Below are positions 39,001 through 52,964 of a DNA stretch of 64,000 nt, one piece after another. Source of the stretch: Branchiostoma floridae (taxonomy: Eukaryota; Chordata; Leptocardii; Amphioxiformes; Branchiostomatidae); contig NC_049996.1 of NCBI RefSeq assembly GCF_000003815.2, positions 10,634,266 through 10,698,265 on the forward strand, read 5' to 3'. The notes below the pieces were generated by a model that was not told where the DNA came from, did no database searches, and saw nothing but the letters and a program-made list of their open reading frames with translations. Each line of letters starts with the position of its first letter. Position 1 is the first letter of the stretch. Position numbers and translations under genes: made by a program.

Positions 39001-40409
39001 TGGTACCTTTTTTCAAAACAAATATATGGCATAAAGCTGTCATGCTGTAGAACTTTATGCAAACATCCATATTTCAATGAAAATCCAAAACACACTGCTA
39101 TGAAGTCTTGGAAATTGCACATTTCAATCCAAGTTTTTCATTTCAAATTGTGAAAATCATGAATTTTTGCCGATGACCAAAGAAGTATCAATCACACTTG
39201 GCTAAGGGTGGGTACCGGTACAGAAAATTCAGGTACAGGTCCAGCCCAGGTCCAGAGGATCAGGTCCAGGTCCAGACTTGAACCTAATTACATGTATCTG
39301 TGAAAACTTGTGAGCGGGCGATACTCAAAACGATGGTCCATTTTGCTACAGTACAAAGGATTCTGTTTGGTACAGTATTCAACTCCAATGGCATTTTAAA
39401 ATCCTATCTTCACATAAACAACCTTAACTGCCTCTGTATAAAACCAAGTTTGACCATAGAAGCTTGGTAAAGATGGCCGGTCCAACAAGAAAACCCACCC
39501 CTAGACTTGGCACATGATCCCCACTATGCAGCAGCAGCTTACATCATATAAGTTATAACCTCATCATTTCTGCATCAACAAAATAGAATTCAAAGCTATG
39601 CTTATGAGGAAAACCAATTTCATGCACATTGAACAAGATCACTCAACCACTGGATTAAATGCATTTTCCAAATAAATCTGTTCTCCCAAGCTGGTATGGT
39701 GCCCTCAATGCAACTGGTACAGTTCTGGCTGTGCTGTGATATTTTTGTGAGTTAAGAATGTTTCACATTAAACATATTAACTGGATTAAAGCCATCTCCA
39801 AAGAATGAATGTCTAAAAGTTCATTTTAGAAAATGATTTTGCAAAAGAAACAAACATATCTTTCTGAAGGTGGAAAATGTCTTCTTAATCAATTGTGATG
39901 CAATTAAGAAAGCTTTTGCTTATTTTGTTTTTTTCGTTGTTACAGAGCCGTTCTGAGAGAGCTATAGAGGAGGGGGGTAGATGGCAGATTAGAAATATCC
40001 ACACTTTTATTAGCTTTAATCTAAGTTTTTCCCCTATTTTTTTATTTTATTTTCTGAATCAGGAGCAAATGATACTTAGAATGTTAGCTGAGTCTTAAAG
40101 TGCTTCTACTAGTTCTGTCTGCTAAACTTTTCTTGGCACATATTTGAGAACCAACCGTTACTGAAGGAAATGCAGCGGCCTCAGATTTAAGGCCAGGCGG
40201 TCTTAAACACAAGGGGATGTAAACTGAATGGTAAATACTTCCCCAGCTAGTAAAAGATTTAGACTCTACACTTAACATTGATTTTCATCACAGCGGAAAG
40301 CCTGTTATCCCCTGGGTCGCCCCTCCCGAATTACCAAACTGGGTGCTATAAACGTGATGCTAAGGTTGTATATGGAGTGTACGTGACAACACTTCTTGAA
40401 TCAAGGGTA

Positions 40410-42531
40410 CCTCTGTGAAAATTCAAGCGTCCGAAACGGCTAAAACGGCGTCTACAAGCGTCCAAAGGCGTCTGAGCGCGTTTCAAACTCTCTGGACGCG
40501 TCCATTGCAGTCAGAAACGGCCGCGAACACATCGTGAGCGTCCGGGCCATTCTGTCCGTTTTTTTGTTGGACGCCCAGACGGCTGAAAGACGTCTGAGAC
40601 GGCCGTCTGAGACGGCCACTGATGGGGCTATAAAATACTTAGGAACCCGACGCCCTCAGACGGCTTGCGTCTGTCCTTATCCCCACGGGAAACATGACGT
40701 TTTAACTTCTGCACATGCGCCAATTTCAGCGGGTGAATTCGAATTTCAGACCGTTGAACAATCCGGCGGTTGCAGGACATATGTTCAGAAGGTGACTATT
40801 TCTGTGGATTTTATGTCTGTTTGTTAAAATTTTGCTTACTTTTAGACCAAGGACATCACGTCTAGAAGTAGCAGTTGATGTTTCTACGACATTGTGCTGA
40901 GGTTGGGTTTACGGCGATGACTTTATTCGTTATTTATACTAAAAAAGAATGTACAAAAATTATTTGTCGTGCGCCGACAAGTGGGATAAATCATACTACT
41001 TACCTGAAGCAACTGTGAAACGTAACGGACAGGAGAAATCACAGATGCCGTCAAAAGAAGCAGCGTCCTTCCGTTAGCTGACTGTCGATACTTTGCTGGC
41101 GCCGGTAAGTGAATACTCATTTTATTCTTATTTTTGTACAACATGTTGTTGCAAAGTTTGCCGACGACGGTTGCAAAGTTTCGGTGCCCTCCCCACATAC
41201 GCAAAGGAATGATAAAATTTAGGATCTTACTTTGATGCCACAAAATAAAAAGACTTATGAACACGTTGTAAAATACTTGTAAAAAATATCTGTGGTTTCG
41301 ATTAAGAATGATAATGCTGTTAAAATGTAGATTTAGACAACAGATAATGAGATAGCACCTACCGATTTTGCTGTCAATGAAATCGGCCCTCCCNNNNNNN
41401 NNNNNNNNNNNNNNNNNNNNNNNNNNNNNNNNNNNNNNNNNNNNNNNNNNNNNNNNNNNNNNNNNNNNNNNNNNNNNNNNNNNNNNNNNNNNNNNNNNNN
41501 NNNNNNNNNNNNNNNNNNNNNNNNNNNNNNNNNNNNNNNNNNNNNNNNNNNNNNNNNNNNNNNNNNNNNNNNNNNTGTTATGTGGACTCGTCCATTATGA
41601 TGTGCGGGCGGCACGGCGGCACAAAGAGCCGCGGACACGATTGAAGGTCGGATTGAATTTCATACATGTAGCAAAGTTTATCAAACGCCGCGAAGTATGT
41701 CTGAATTTACGAAGAAATTTGTTCAAGTTGCGTTTGATTTTAACTAAACCTGACGGCCCGGTCGTGGGTGGTCTTCCACTGCCTGGCTGAATATTTGTTT
41801 GTTTGGTATGTGGCAACGCTTGTCCCAACAGGCCATAAAATTATAGCCGTGACCGGACGGCGTCAGAAACGGCGTCCAGGCAGCCGTCTACGCACGTTCC
41901 AAATTAAATGCACCGGCCCGTTATGAGTTTCTACCGTACTGCCTGACTAACTAAAACTGTGTCTTGAAGAAAAAAGTATTTTGCTAGGAGTTTGGTCCAG
42001 ATATTAACCTTTAATAATATAGCGATGACTACCTCTTGGCCTTTCATTCCATTTTCTGTCGAATTTTACGATCTGTACCCCCCGTGGGAAGGCGTGGTGG
42101 AGGCTACCGCCCGTACCAGCGGCCTGGATTACGCCGTTTATGCCCGTCGCAATCGGCGTCCGATCCGTCCCAGCAGCCTGGATTACGTCATTTACGTCCG
42201 TCGCAATCGGCGTCTGGTCCGTCCGCAGAGACGTCTGTTCCCAGCGGGGGGGGGCGCCCGACGAAGCGCGGGAGCGTCCGGCTGCCCGCTTTCAGACGCC
42301 GTCTCGGACGTCCCGAACGTCCGACCGGACGCGTCTAAAGTGCCAATCTAGACGCGTCCGAGCGTTTGTTATGCCGTTCGGACCGTCTTGGACGTTTCGT
42401 CGGGCGTTCAAAAGCCCGTCCCATGCCGTCCGCCGCCGTAACCGTCCAAAGCGTCCCAATAATTTAAGACGCCTTGGACGGTTGTCGCAAACGGCGTTTC
42501 GCCGTCTGAGACGCTTGAATTTTCACAGAGG
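40410..42531. mobile_element. 2.1-kb element with terminal inverted repeats and GACG/CGTC-rich ends
   Basis: CCTCTGTGAAAATTCAAGCG at the left is exactly inverted at the right (CGCTTGAATTTTCACAGAGG). Inside both ends, hundreds of bases are packed with CGTCC, GGACG, ACGGC and CGTCTGAGACGG words, unlike any other part of the window. An assembly gap (41394-41575) interrupts it. No target duplication is visible. A minus-strand frame with a good donor (41004-41120, 39 codons, GTAAGT) lies inside; its meaning is unknown. Confidence 0.75.
41394..41575. other. Assembly gap (182 N)
   Basis: Run of N inside the CGTC-rich element. Confidence 1.
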
Positions 42532-45094
42532 AAGCTATATCGAGTATATGTCGAAATATCACAGGCTTTGAGACTGAGCAAACTCCTTTCCTTGGTAACT
42601 CCCTTTTCAGACATAACAGAACCTTGCCAATGTTGAAAATCACAGAACCAATGTTCGAAGACTGCAACATTGTCTTAGCCATATGCAAGGACAGGAGTAG
42701 TCTAAAGCAGTGCTAGAAACAGATGCAGCAACACAAAAGTCTCGTGGGTTTGACGTTTCAATGTGGAAGTGTTCTATAAATTAGTAGCTCGCATTTTAGC
42801 TTTACAGCTGTATCAGGTGAATAGCTTTTCATGCTATAGTGCTTTCATGACATTATTATAGACACTTGGCTCAGTAAATGGCTTAGTGCAGCTAGCTCGT
42901 AGAACAGAACAGCAATAAAATAATTTCTACATATAGGCAGGTTATCCTTATAGTTGTAAAACCTACTTAGAAGTGACAGATTTCCATTTGACATTTAGGC
43001 TATTACCCCTTCAACTGCAATTTACAAGTATTAGCAAGTTCTAGTGTATTCTGCCTTTTATTTCACAACCATAAATTATAACTACACCTTTATAAATACA
43101 ATCGTCATAATATAAAATCTGATTTTATTTTCTTATAGTTATACAGTGAGGACCCGAAGTCCATTCCCAAACTAAAAGAGAAACTTCAGATTCCAATGAA
43201 GACAAGTAAAAGCACACAAAACAACTTTGACTCAACTTGTAAAAGTCCTCATCATATCAACCCTTGAAGACTTCCCTAAAAGTACTGTAACAGTACATTT
43301 AGGGCAGCCTACAAGGGTTAGGTCATGTACCATAATGGTGGCACCCTACGACTCCAAACTCCCCTAAGGATAGTACAAATGAACAAAATGGCTAGATACA
43401 ATGCTTGTGGCTGTCATATAGCTGCTTAGTGTACTAATACTAATGGTCTGGAATGGCTTTAGAACATTAGAAAGAACGTAATATCACTTAACGTGAAAAC
43501 ACAGTACAGAAAATCTACACTGTTTTCAGGAAATGGTTCATCACATACCATTATGTTACACTTTTATGTTTGATACAAAGTTTCTAAAGGCTGTTATCGA
43601 CAAGGATATAAAATGCACTGAAGTAGAACTTCTTCTATTTCTCTGCATTAATGTACTAAACCTTTGTGTTGTTCTTTTGAAACTGTATCTTTACCTATAT
43701 CATTGTTACATTTCTTAGGTAAAGTTACTAATGAAAATGTATTAATTTTTTCTTTGCAGTTTCCACTGTGAATTGTCCATATGAGGACTACAATGATCCA
43801 GTTCCTCTTTCTTTTGTTCTGTGATGGCCGTATTGACCCCTCTCCACATGCTGTCACTGACTATATCAGTACTGCTAGACGTTGAAGTACTACTAGTAGT
43901 AGAGTGAGTAATATATTTCATGCTTTTAAACAATGATATCAGCATTTAGACAGACTTCCATTTCATAATAGCTCATAATTGACCTCAATACAAACTATCT
44001 ACCCATATTAGGCCAACTACATACCACTTCCTTTGGGTGAATCTGAGCAACCAATTTATACATACTTCAATATTGATAACTTAGAAGCAAACAGGAAGCT
44101 TAGGAAATACTCTTATGCAGTATTGTGCTATAAGAGCCATAAGTAGTCTCCAAGCAGACCTACAATGGCATAAGATAGTACCAAACTGGCCAAGGAGTGT
44201 AGTCAGCCAAGAGGTGTCCATTTGCCATCTAGAATCTGCCCCCAGTCGGCTAGAACAAAGGCTATTATTAAGGCCCCGTAGCCAAACACACTCCTAAGCC
44301 GGCTTCAGTCCTCTGCCAGCTTTTGATACAATCTTTAATACCGTAGGATCTGCTTGGAGATTAATTTTTAAGAACTCTTTGCATGCTGTGATTGTAACAT
44401 CAACTCTCATCATTCTACCTGGTGCCATTATACTGCTGCTCTGAAATTTTCGAAGCTAGCAAACAAAAAAGCATTTCCTGTTAGAATTTCACAACAGACT
44501 AATTCTAAAAGGTAACTTTTATTCACTTATTTCAAGAGGTCGCTTTTCGCATTCGGTACCATTCTTCCCAACGGTACAACAGTCATACTTTGTTGAATTT
44601 TCACATCAGCTGCTTTCATAGTCCTCAAATTTAGCACTGCCCTGTTTCTGCTACATGGTAATGCACTCAACAAAAATCGTAAAAACTTTTATGACACACT
44701 CCTATGAAGCAAAGCACCTTCAGAATTATTAAACAGATCCCGGATACACAATTACAAGCCCAGAATAGCACATAGGATACAAGCAATGTATCAAGCAAAG
44801 AACCTGCTGGGATTTTAAATATTAATCTATGCAATTAGAAGAAAATGTGCACCTCCTTTCCAAGAAGTATTACATCACAACTTAAAATGCAGGAACCACT
44901 TCAAAGGTAGCTCTCAAGCACTTGCCTTAAACCCACAAATCTTATACAGTGTATTGAAATTCATCCTTCAAAAGAAAGTTACGTAAATTTTGTCTTTTAA
45001 GTCCTAGCATCTCAGAGGTAGTAATGTCATGCCATACGTTATGATAAAAAAAATCCAAGAGAAGCTTCATAAAAGTATTATGATGCGAACACAT

Positions 45095-45302
45095 TGTAAA
45101 TGCAGAAATGTTCACGGTGGTTTAATGTTCGCTGTTTTTGCGGTGGCCACTTCACCGCGTATCTAAAACCATCGCGAACATTTTTCCTTGGCAGTAAGAG
45201 ACTACAGTGCATGGTGCTACCGCGAACTTAAAACCACCGCGAAAAGTCCCTTTTCCCGCTACAGCGAAATTAAATCCCCGCTAACTTAAATGCATTTACA
45301 GT
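45095..45302. mobile_element. MITE with TGTAAATGCA ends, copy 1
   Basis: TGTAAATGCA at the left, TGCATTTACA at the right. Inside are CACGGTGGTTT, GCGGTGGCC, ACCACCGCGAA words. A related copy is at 57181-57351 in opposite order, and a remnant (AAACCACCGCAAATGC) at 36600-36618. Confidence 0.75.
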
Positions 45303-48300
45303 ATTAGGTTTTGCCTCCCACTGGGCATTATGTCACTGCCTATGATGTAAGCACTCCTTCAAACATGTAATTTCTACTAGTCAGTGGAAGGAAAAGTATA
45401 TGAAATTTGCCCTGTCTGCCCATAGCTAATGGTTTGACATCACATGTCAGGATGTGGGCATTACTTCACAGAGGGGTGTCTTTGCAAGTTTGTGCTGACG
45501 TCTGGTAGAAAAGTTCATAAGACAAAAATCCAAAAGAAAAATTTGCAATTTGTTCTGTCTGATAATGGCCTATGCCTTTACATCACATTGCCAAGTTATG
45601 ATGAAAGCATTACCTAAGAGAGGGATGTCTTTGTGCTGATTCTAAATAAATCCATGTCTTATGTGTATGTATGAAGGAAATGCACATAAATTTTGTCCCG
45701 CCTCCGGGCAAGCTATGGTTTTAAATCAGGATATTTTGGGAATAAAGAGAGGACTAGGGGAAATGAATTGGTAAACCCTCATACCTACTCCCACATACTT
45801 TAACATTCTTCCTGCTGCTTAACCCAGTAACCAATACAAATCTTATGCCAAACAGCTACCTTGGCAGAGTCCAGGTTAAGGATATATACAGGAACTATAA
45901 ATAATGTGAAGTATGGGTACTGATCATAAGGAGAAACCAACTTTACAGGTGTAGAAACTTAACCTTTGAAAGCCAAACACATAGGAATAGGGTAAGTAGA
46001 AAAAAATCTATGTTTGGCTATCAACCACTATAAATGTGAAAGTGAAAAAAAATCATCAAATACTGCTGAAAGAATCAGTAATATGTGCCATTTTCAATGA
46101 ATGTGGCTTACACAAAACCATTCATCAAAAGGCAACATGATTCTTAATTACACAACGCTAAACCTTCCCTTAGGGCTCATTTTTTAAGTTCAATGTCGTA
46201 TCCATTGGGAAGCATTATCCTGCATTACCTCTCTGTAAGTACAAGATGGATAGAAGAAATGATTTACATTTATATTACCTGTGAGCCTAATGTTCTCTTT
46301 GGGAATAAATACCTTCATAGCATCAACAGGAAATTAAGGATAAAATGTGATGGACAACATTTGCCTTCCTCCAAATCACTTTCAACTGTACACACAATGA
46401 ATCACATTTGGAGGGGCTTTAATTTTGTGATATGGAGAATGGTGTCCGTGGTGGTTGAAAGAAGAGATGGGTAGGTGGGCAGAAGATGTACCTAAAATTT
46501 TCCCAGTGATTTTATGATTGAAGAGGTAACTACAACACAGACATAACACCACCATGGACATTTTTCCTTTTACAGTATTGAATTTAGTTTGGGATGATTC
46601 TGAAAATGCATAGTAGGGCATCTTTTGATATCATAGTTTTTTCAGACAATCATGAAAAAAGCAAGAAGCACGGAAACAAAACCAAGCGTAAATGGAAATG
46701 GCATGGAAATGATGTTTTTCCTGGCACAGCTTTTCAGACAGACTTAGGAAGATGCATGTGGGTGGGGAGGAGGAGGTTACACCAAACTTGGCACAAATCT
46801 TCAGCTTCCCCTTGCACTTTCTGGGGTTAACCCCTAAGTTTAGTACCACCTGTTTTGACTTCCTCAGTAATGCCACTCCCTGGTTTCTGCCAGGCAGTAC
46901 CAACTTGACTTTGCTGATATAGGAAAAATGGGGCGACTACAACTACCTATTTTGTTGTTGGATTTAAATTCAACAGCACGCAATGTTTTCGCTTTTCCCC
47001 GTGCTACGTTGTCTATTTTGGCAATGGGATTTTCATGTTTCCGTCACAAAACTAGTATATACACGAGCATTGAAACAGTTAACCTGTTGGCCCTGTACTC
47101 AGTCATACGCCAATGCTCCAGTATTTTTGACAGGCACGTGTGAACATGGGGGGATACGAGCAATTTAAGTCAGATTGACCTTGTCTTTCCAGGGGAACTG
47201 CTTCTGATTCCTACAACCCTGAGTTAATCTTCCAGCTGGCTGTAACTGACAGACGCATCAGACCTCCGCCCTGGGGCTGTAACATTAGTGGCGGATTGTC
47301 ATTTCTAATGAACAAGTACTGCTGACCTATTCTGATAACAACGCCCAGTATCACAGGAATGTAATAATGTGCACTTGTCGGAATGATCTGTCATAAGGGT
47401 TACGTTCCAAACAAAGATGAGAACAGCACACTCTGATGGAACAGTATGATTTTCAGCTTTATTACACTGGACAATTTTGCGGGAGGATCCAGTATGATTA
47501 CTATGACGTTGTAAAACAAGACACACCTACATATACACTGGACTCTTTGCAAAATGAACCTCTTTGAAAAAAAAAAGGTACATTTAAGTCTCTGCTTAAG
47601 ATCGCAGTATACACCAATGGAAAATTCTGTTCTTAGAGTTAGACAGGTAGTTGGTCATTTTGTTGTATTGATCTCTGGATATTAATGACTGGTAGCAATA
47701 CATGTACTGTACAAGATACATGTTATATGTTTGGGGAACATCTATAAAGCATGGTCCAAGAAGAACAAGAAGGGGTAGTTGTCTTAAAATATTGGAGGCA
47801 GATATTCTATCATAGATGTCGATAGATAACGGTTAAAATGTCAAACACCTGAAAGTAGCCAACCAACCCTCCTCTAACCTTACACAGCACAGCCTATCAC
47901 CCTTACTACCCTCCCATTAACAACTGGACACTACAGGACACAGTGTGAGCAATATCCCATCAACTACACATCCTCTAAGCCCTACTTGAGACAAGACAGA
48001 CTGGGATAAGGTGGGATTAGCAAGCCCCTCCTGGTAAAATGCTTCAAAAACAAATCAATTTGCATCAACCTCTGGCCCTACAGGACCCAGGGAAGCTAGG
48101 TTCTTTACCTAGAGGGTACCGGATGATCTATCCCATCATCAGTACCCCCACCTTTATAAGCTTTGTGCGTCAGGTATTAATGACAAGACGGGAAGGGAAT
48201 TGCACCTGGACTCCTTCAAGGAGACCTTCCATTTCTCACAGCATCTTAAGACTTACCAGGGATAGACTGACGCAGGGTGTGCAAGCCTGATATAAGTGCA

Positions 48301-49709
48301 CTTAGTAGTTAGCTGAGGGAAACAGTGATGTCTTAGAAGCTATTTCTCATCTTGGGCTTTGCCCTGGCACAGGTTTGTGTCATCAATCATCCAAGGGCAT
48401 CCCATCTTCTTCCAATTTCAACTGTACAAAGTACAGTCATTTCACTTCAAATAATTTAACTTTCACTTAAGCCGAGCCTGTCTTTTGATTTACCTTTTCC
48501 TTGCGGTCTCATTTATCTGCATTTATCACTTCCTGAGTAACACCAGTCTGTACCAGGGTCTGACCACAAGACAAGCTGGTCACATTTACTACGATTTCCT
48601 CTCTGCTTCCCCACAACCCTCAAAACCTCTTACCAGGGATGACTAGAGAGCAGGCAAAGTTGGAAGACGTCCAGGTCATGATAAGAAGATTATGATTTAG
48701 CAATCTTACAAGCTACGCCTTATAGACAAGACCCACACCTGCATACGGCATTCCCTTTATTGCCAATTTTACAAACACACCTTTCCCGGATGTTCTACAG
48801 AATTCAGGAAGTTAAAAATAACTTTTTCCGTGACAACGACAGGAAAGAACAGTAGCAGAACAATACTGGTGCAGACACGGAGGCTGTGCATGTCGTGTTG
48901 AGCTAATTTTACAAACTCAAGAACAAGATGTTTCCTGACGGCCAGCGCTCTGTCAGGAAGTTCCATAGAAGTGAGGATATGCTTCTTGCACGAGCAGACA
49001 CACACAATGGCAAGACAAGAGGGGATTCTGATAAGCAACATGATATTTCCTTCTGAAGAAATAGATTTAGGAGATTACCTGAAGCAATAACTTGGGATTA
49101 AACCGAGTAACCTACTGGGAGGAAAAAAACGTTACCTTTGCCATCAAGCTGGGAACAGAATGAACAAAAACTGCACCAGCAATTATTCACAAGGCTGTGT
49201 TCCTGCTAATATGTATTCTCATCTTTCTTGCACCTGTAAAATACTTTTTAACAACTATAGATACAAACTTTTATTCCCATTTGCCACTATATATAGGATG
49301 TCGTAACATTTTATGTCATGTTTCTTCTCCACAAATGTATATCTTTAGACTAAAAATATAACATCTATTTTGGCTTATGATTTAGGAACATTATGATCAA
49401 TGATATTGTAAGGTGAACATCCAATCATGCTTGGCTGGTTTTACTTTTGGGATCTGCATTTATTAGTATGAAGAAGCTTATGGGTTTTCTTTTATACATC
49501 AAAGTTCTCTAGCAAAAGTTTTTAAGTTCCCTGAAAACCAGAAAAACTGGAACGTGTGTTTTATTCTCTGTAAAACTACTGCTTGCCCATATTTCTTGAT
49601 ATCTTTTTCAATCAAGTGAAACTGTAAGCTCAAAACATGTATCCACATTTGCTATGTTTACAGCCTCCATATCCCCAAGGCTCCCCATACTTTACCATGA
49701 TTGCACCAG

Positions 49710-50000
49710 GAGTGGTAAGATCACCATTTATGACCTCTGGGGAGTCTGGTATTACTACCATGACCTCCAAATGGACACGAAGGTCAGACTTGCAGATCTA
49801 CCTGGCATCATTCTATAAAACACCTTCAGTCCGAGTTGTCTGGTGGCCATTATGACCCCCAAAGGGACGCCAAGGTCAGATTTGGAGTTCTACTTGGGAT
49901 TACATGTATTCCATAATGTAGCTCACCTAGAATTATATGGTGATCATTATGACCTCTAGGGGCTTGTGAAGGTCAAATATTGAGTTCTTCTTGGATAGCC
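49710..50000. repeat. Degenerate tandem repeat, ~95-base unit
   Basis: The phrase CCATTATGACCTCCAA...GAAGGTCAGATTTGGAGTTCTACTTGG recurs from about 49748, 49842 and 49940, with a partial copy near 49715. Confidence 0.7.
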
Positions 50001-50135
50001 TGCATCCTGAGTTGCCTGAAACATTCAACTCCCATAACATTCTATAACTTTGCAGATATGATTGTGAGTATATGTATAGTGATAATATAACATGACAAAT
50101 GTACATTCTTCTGGAGGTCATGGTAAGAAGTTTAA

Positions 50136-51239
50136 CCCTTCGAGCCCGATCAGCCACCCCTGGTGACTTCCTGTGTTGAGCCCGATCAGCCACCCCTACT
50201 GACTCCCCCACTAACTCATCGGCATTCCTCGGTATTCCCCGGGTGGAATCGGGAAACAGCCTCGTTTTCATGTGCAGGGGATTCCCCTTTGATGGGGGAG
50301 GGTTGAAGCTGTAGTTTCGGAGTTTTTGCCTTGTTTTTTTTGCTCAAAATCACAATTTATTGATTGCCAATTATGCTGAAGAACGTAGAAGGGGCTGTGG
50401 CACCACTGAGGAAGAGATTGACGATGTTTCTAGCACTGGAAGTTGATAAAAACTTCGGCATTTTGACGGTCATTTGCCGGTCCTGTACCATGTGGTAGTA
50501 TTTACAAGCCTTTGTTTGGTTTCTTTGCCGTGAAAAAGGAGTAGGTGGGTGTTTTTGGTGTTTATTATAAAGGAGTGAGGGCCATGAGTTTCTGAAATTG
50601 TTTTCAAATTATTGATCCAGCCAAATTTCTGCTTTGTATTTGTTTTTATTCACTTATGGGGGAGGGCAGCATGTTCAGACATGTATTTACACTTTGAGAT
50701 AGCAATGTCTGTTTTGGTTTTCCTCCAACTCATAATTTTGGTGAAATTTTCCTGGTCAAATATTAGGGGAACACTGATAAGGCCCATCTTTTTACAACTG
50801 GTCAAGGCTTTCGGTACTATCTTTGCTAGCAAGAATAAAACAGTTACAGTAACTTACATACATTGTTTGATGTTTTTATTGATTCAGGAATAATAACAAG
50901 GCAGTCTAGGATAGTTTTCACTTTTTCAGTGACTTGTTGAAATATTATGAGACTTTGTGGGTGATGTTATATACATTTCAAATATTTTTCGAGACTTCAA
51001 CAAGAATTTTTTCTGCCCTTTTTGCAGTATTATTCCTTACAAACTAGATACAGTCTTTATCTTGATATATTCATATTCTACAGGTTCTTAGCTTTTCAAA
51101 AATGTATAGTTTTACCTACCTAGCATTAATATAAGTATCTTAACATGCCACAAACAGTTCGTAGGTTGGCGCGCTGAGGACCGACAATTTTAGCAACGAT
51201 TCCTGTATGCGCCGAAAATTTTACCCCGTCCTCTAAGGG
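50136..51239. mobile_element. piggyBac-like non-autonomous element
   Basis: Flanked by TTAA on both sides (50132-50135, 51240-51243). Ends CCCTTCGAG and CTCTAAGGG are inverses with small differences, matching the TTAA-CCC... pattern of piggyBac. A direct repeat GAGCCCGATCAGCCACCCCT occurs twice near the left end. Open frames are short, no transposase seen. Confidence 0.75.
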
Positions 51240-51243
51240 TTAA

Positions 51244-52964
51244 CAACTACACATATGTACTGTTTCATCAATTAAATAATCAGAATATCAATGATGGACA
51301 GTGAGCAAAGGATTTATATTTCAAATCAAATTTCCACAGTATCCCCTATAAAGGAAATGAAAGGTAGGTTCCTAGAAACTCCAGCAGTGCCCTGGTGCAT
51401 TCATTGAAATTGTCTTGTCACTTTACTTTGGCACAGTCCCAACACAGTGGTCATATTAACTGCCCACCTATTCCTACAGACACAAGCAGAATCCCCAATT
51501 ACTAGTTATCACCCCTAGCCAGTAAATCCCAAGTCCCAACTTGGGCAAAACCCGTCTGTCAACCTCACGTTCACCACAAATCTGCGATGTCCCCACGCGC
51601 CCAGCTGTCCCTGTTGTGTCTGGCAAGGACTCAAAGACAAGGTGAAAGTTCAAGTTAGGCTCCAACTGTCTCACTAATGACTCAACTTTCACACCTTCAA
51701 TGATATCCACTTCTTTTCTTGGACACCAGAATGCTTAGTTTGAAAAGTTCTCCATGTGTTAAGTTTTATACAACCAAGGCAGTCTTCAGGACCCATCCCT
51801 CTGTCCCAGGATGGAAATTCGCTTTCTGGGACAGAAAAAATATCACCCCATCCATCCCAAATGGCTGAACTTCATGACAGGAAACTGTTTCAAATCTATT
51901 TTCATGAGCTTAACACACGTTTAGCAAGGAAAATCAACAAACATGGGCTCCCAAACAATGTGTGAGACAGGAAAAATTAAAGCTGGAGACAGCCCTGTAT
52001 ACAACCCAAAATACTGCTTTCTTCTTGACTACCCACCAATACAGTGAAACCTGTCCGAGCAACCACCTGGCGCAGGCAACCACCTGCCATCAGAGGACAC
52101 ATTGAAACAGTCCCGTCCATTTTTACATAGTTAAGACCCCCTCCCAAGCAACCACCTGTCTTCCCCAACCAGCAACCACTTTTTACAGTCCCTAAGGCGG
52201 GTTCAACCTGCCCCCACCAACCAAAATTGATTGACAGCAGCTGGCAGCCAAATTTTATATGCAAAATTATGTGGGCACAGTTACCCTGGACTTTGAGACT
52301 TCTTTTCTTTATGTCAGTCTTTTCTTTATATCAGTCAAGCTGACTCAAGCATATTAACAATGTGCACAGTGCAAATGATTATCATTGAGAATTTTGACAT
52401 ACTGGTAGAGAAATTGAAAGCACTTGCTTGGGCTGTTCAAGGAAACAGACAACTACAAAACAAACCATGTTTGATTGCTAGACAAACTCAGCTCTGATTG
52501 TTAAACAATGGTTTCTTGAAGTTTGTTTACATAACAGTATTGAGATTAAAATCTGTGTGCATCTCTTATAGAAATGTTTCCTGGGAACTAACTGAAAGGT
52601 GTATATCATGCAAACCGTATCATTTATTATTTTTTTCCGCCAACCAACCAACTTGTCGGGAGCAACCACCTGTCATCAGCAACCATTTTTGCTCGGTCCC
52701 TTGAGTGGTTGCTCAGGACAGGTTTGACTGTAATAGGTAATTAGACATGACAGGTGGGCGTGTGCAGCGAAGTAGTAAAGCTTATCATAATTCTTAACAA
52801 ACCAACCAACGTTGTATACTGAGGACAAGATAGTTAGTGTCAGGTCCTGATTTGACAACTGGTGAACAAAGCAATGAAATATGACGAAAACCAATTATCC
52901 TTTTTCTATTGTGTAAAATGGCTGAATGAAGCTGGCATAACTTCATCAACATTACAATAAAGGG
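51244..52964. other. Non-coding stretch with Tc1/mariner-like element
   Basis: Apart from the element at 52042-52730 nothing is recognised. Confidence 0.55.
52042..52730. mobile_element. Tc1/mariner-like non-autonomous element
   Basis: Left end CAGTGAAACCTGTC and right end GACAGGTTTGACTG are inverses with one mismatch and both abut TA (52040-52041, 52731-52732). Repeated GCAACCACCTG words near both ends. Same family as the tandem pair at 17416. Confidence 0.75.

Larger units (their letters stand above)
33657..40409. other. Upstream region of EGFR
   Basis: Upstream of the EGFR start codon (minus strand). 5' untranslated sequence must begin here, but I can see no reliable TATA box or start site. 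Contains the elements at 34394-34757 and 35945-36054, a short GGTCCAG-rich patch at 39210-39285 like that inside the hAT element at 23109, and no recognised gene. Confidence 0.6.
42532..50131. other. Non-coding stretch, 7.6 kb
   Basis: AT-rich with short open frames only. Contains the MITE at 45095-45302 and tandem repeats at 49710-50000. A signal-peptide-like frame on the minus strand (48780-48890) lacks a donor that fits the EGFR frame. No gene recognised. Confidence 0.55.

Noticed and set aside
40923-41264. Minus-strand frame ending at CAG|GTAAGT (41004) as EGFR first exon
   Set aside because: It has a hydrophobic stretch and a good donor, but it ends in phase 0 while exon 2 needs phase 1. 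It also lies inside a transposable element.
48769-49041. Signal-peptide-like frame (MHSLRVCTSIVLLLFFPVVV) as EGFR first exon
   Set aside because: The best donor (AAAG|GTGTGT) is phase 0, so joining to exon 2 breaks the frame. The exon at 33581-33656 fits better in sequence and phase.
43500-50000. CRISPR-like arrays or bacterial operons
   Set aside because: The repeats are degenerate tandem repeats and transposon ends; the sequence is intron-rich animal DNA.
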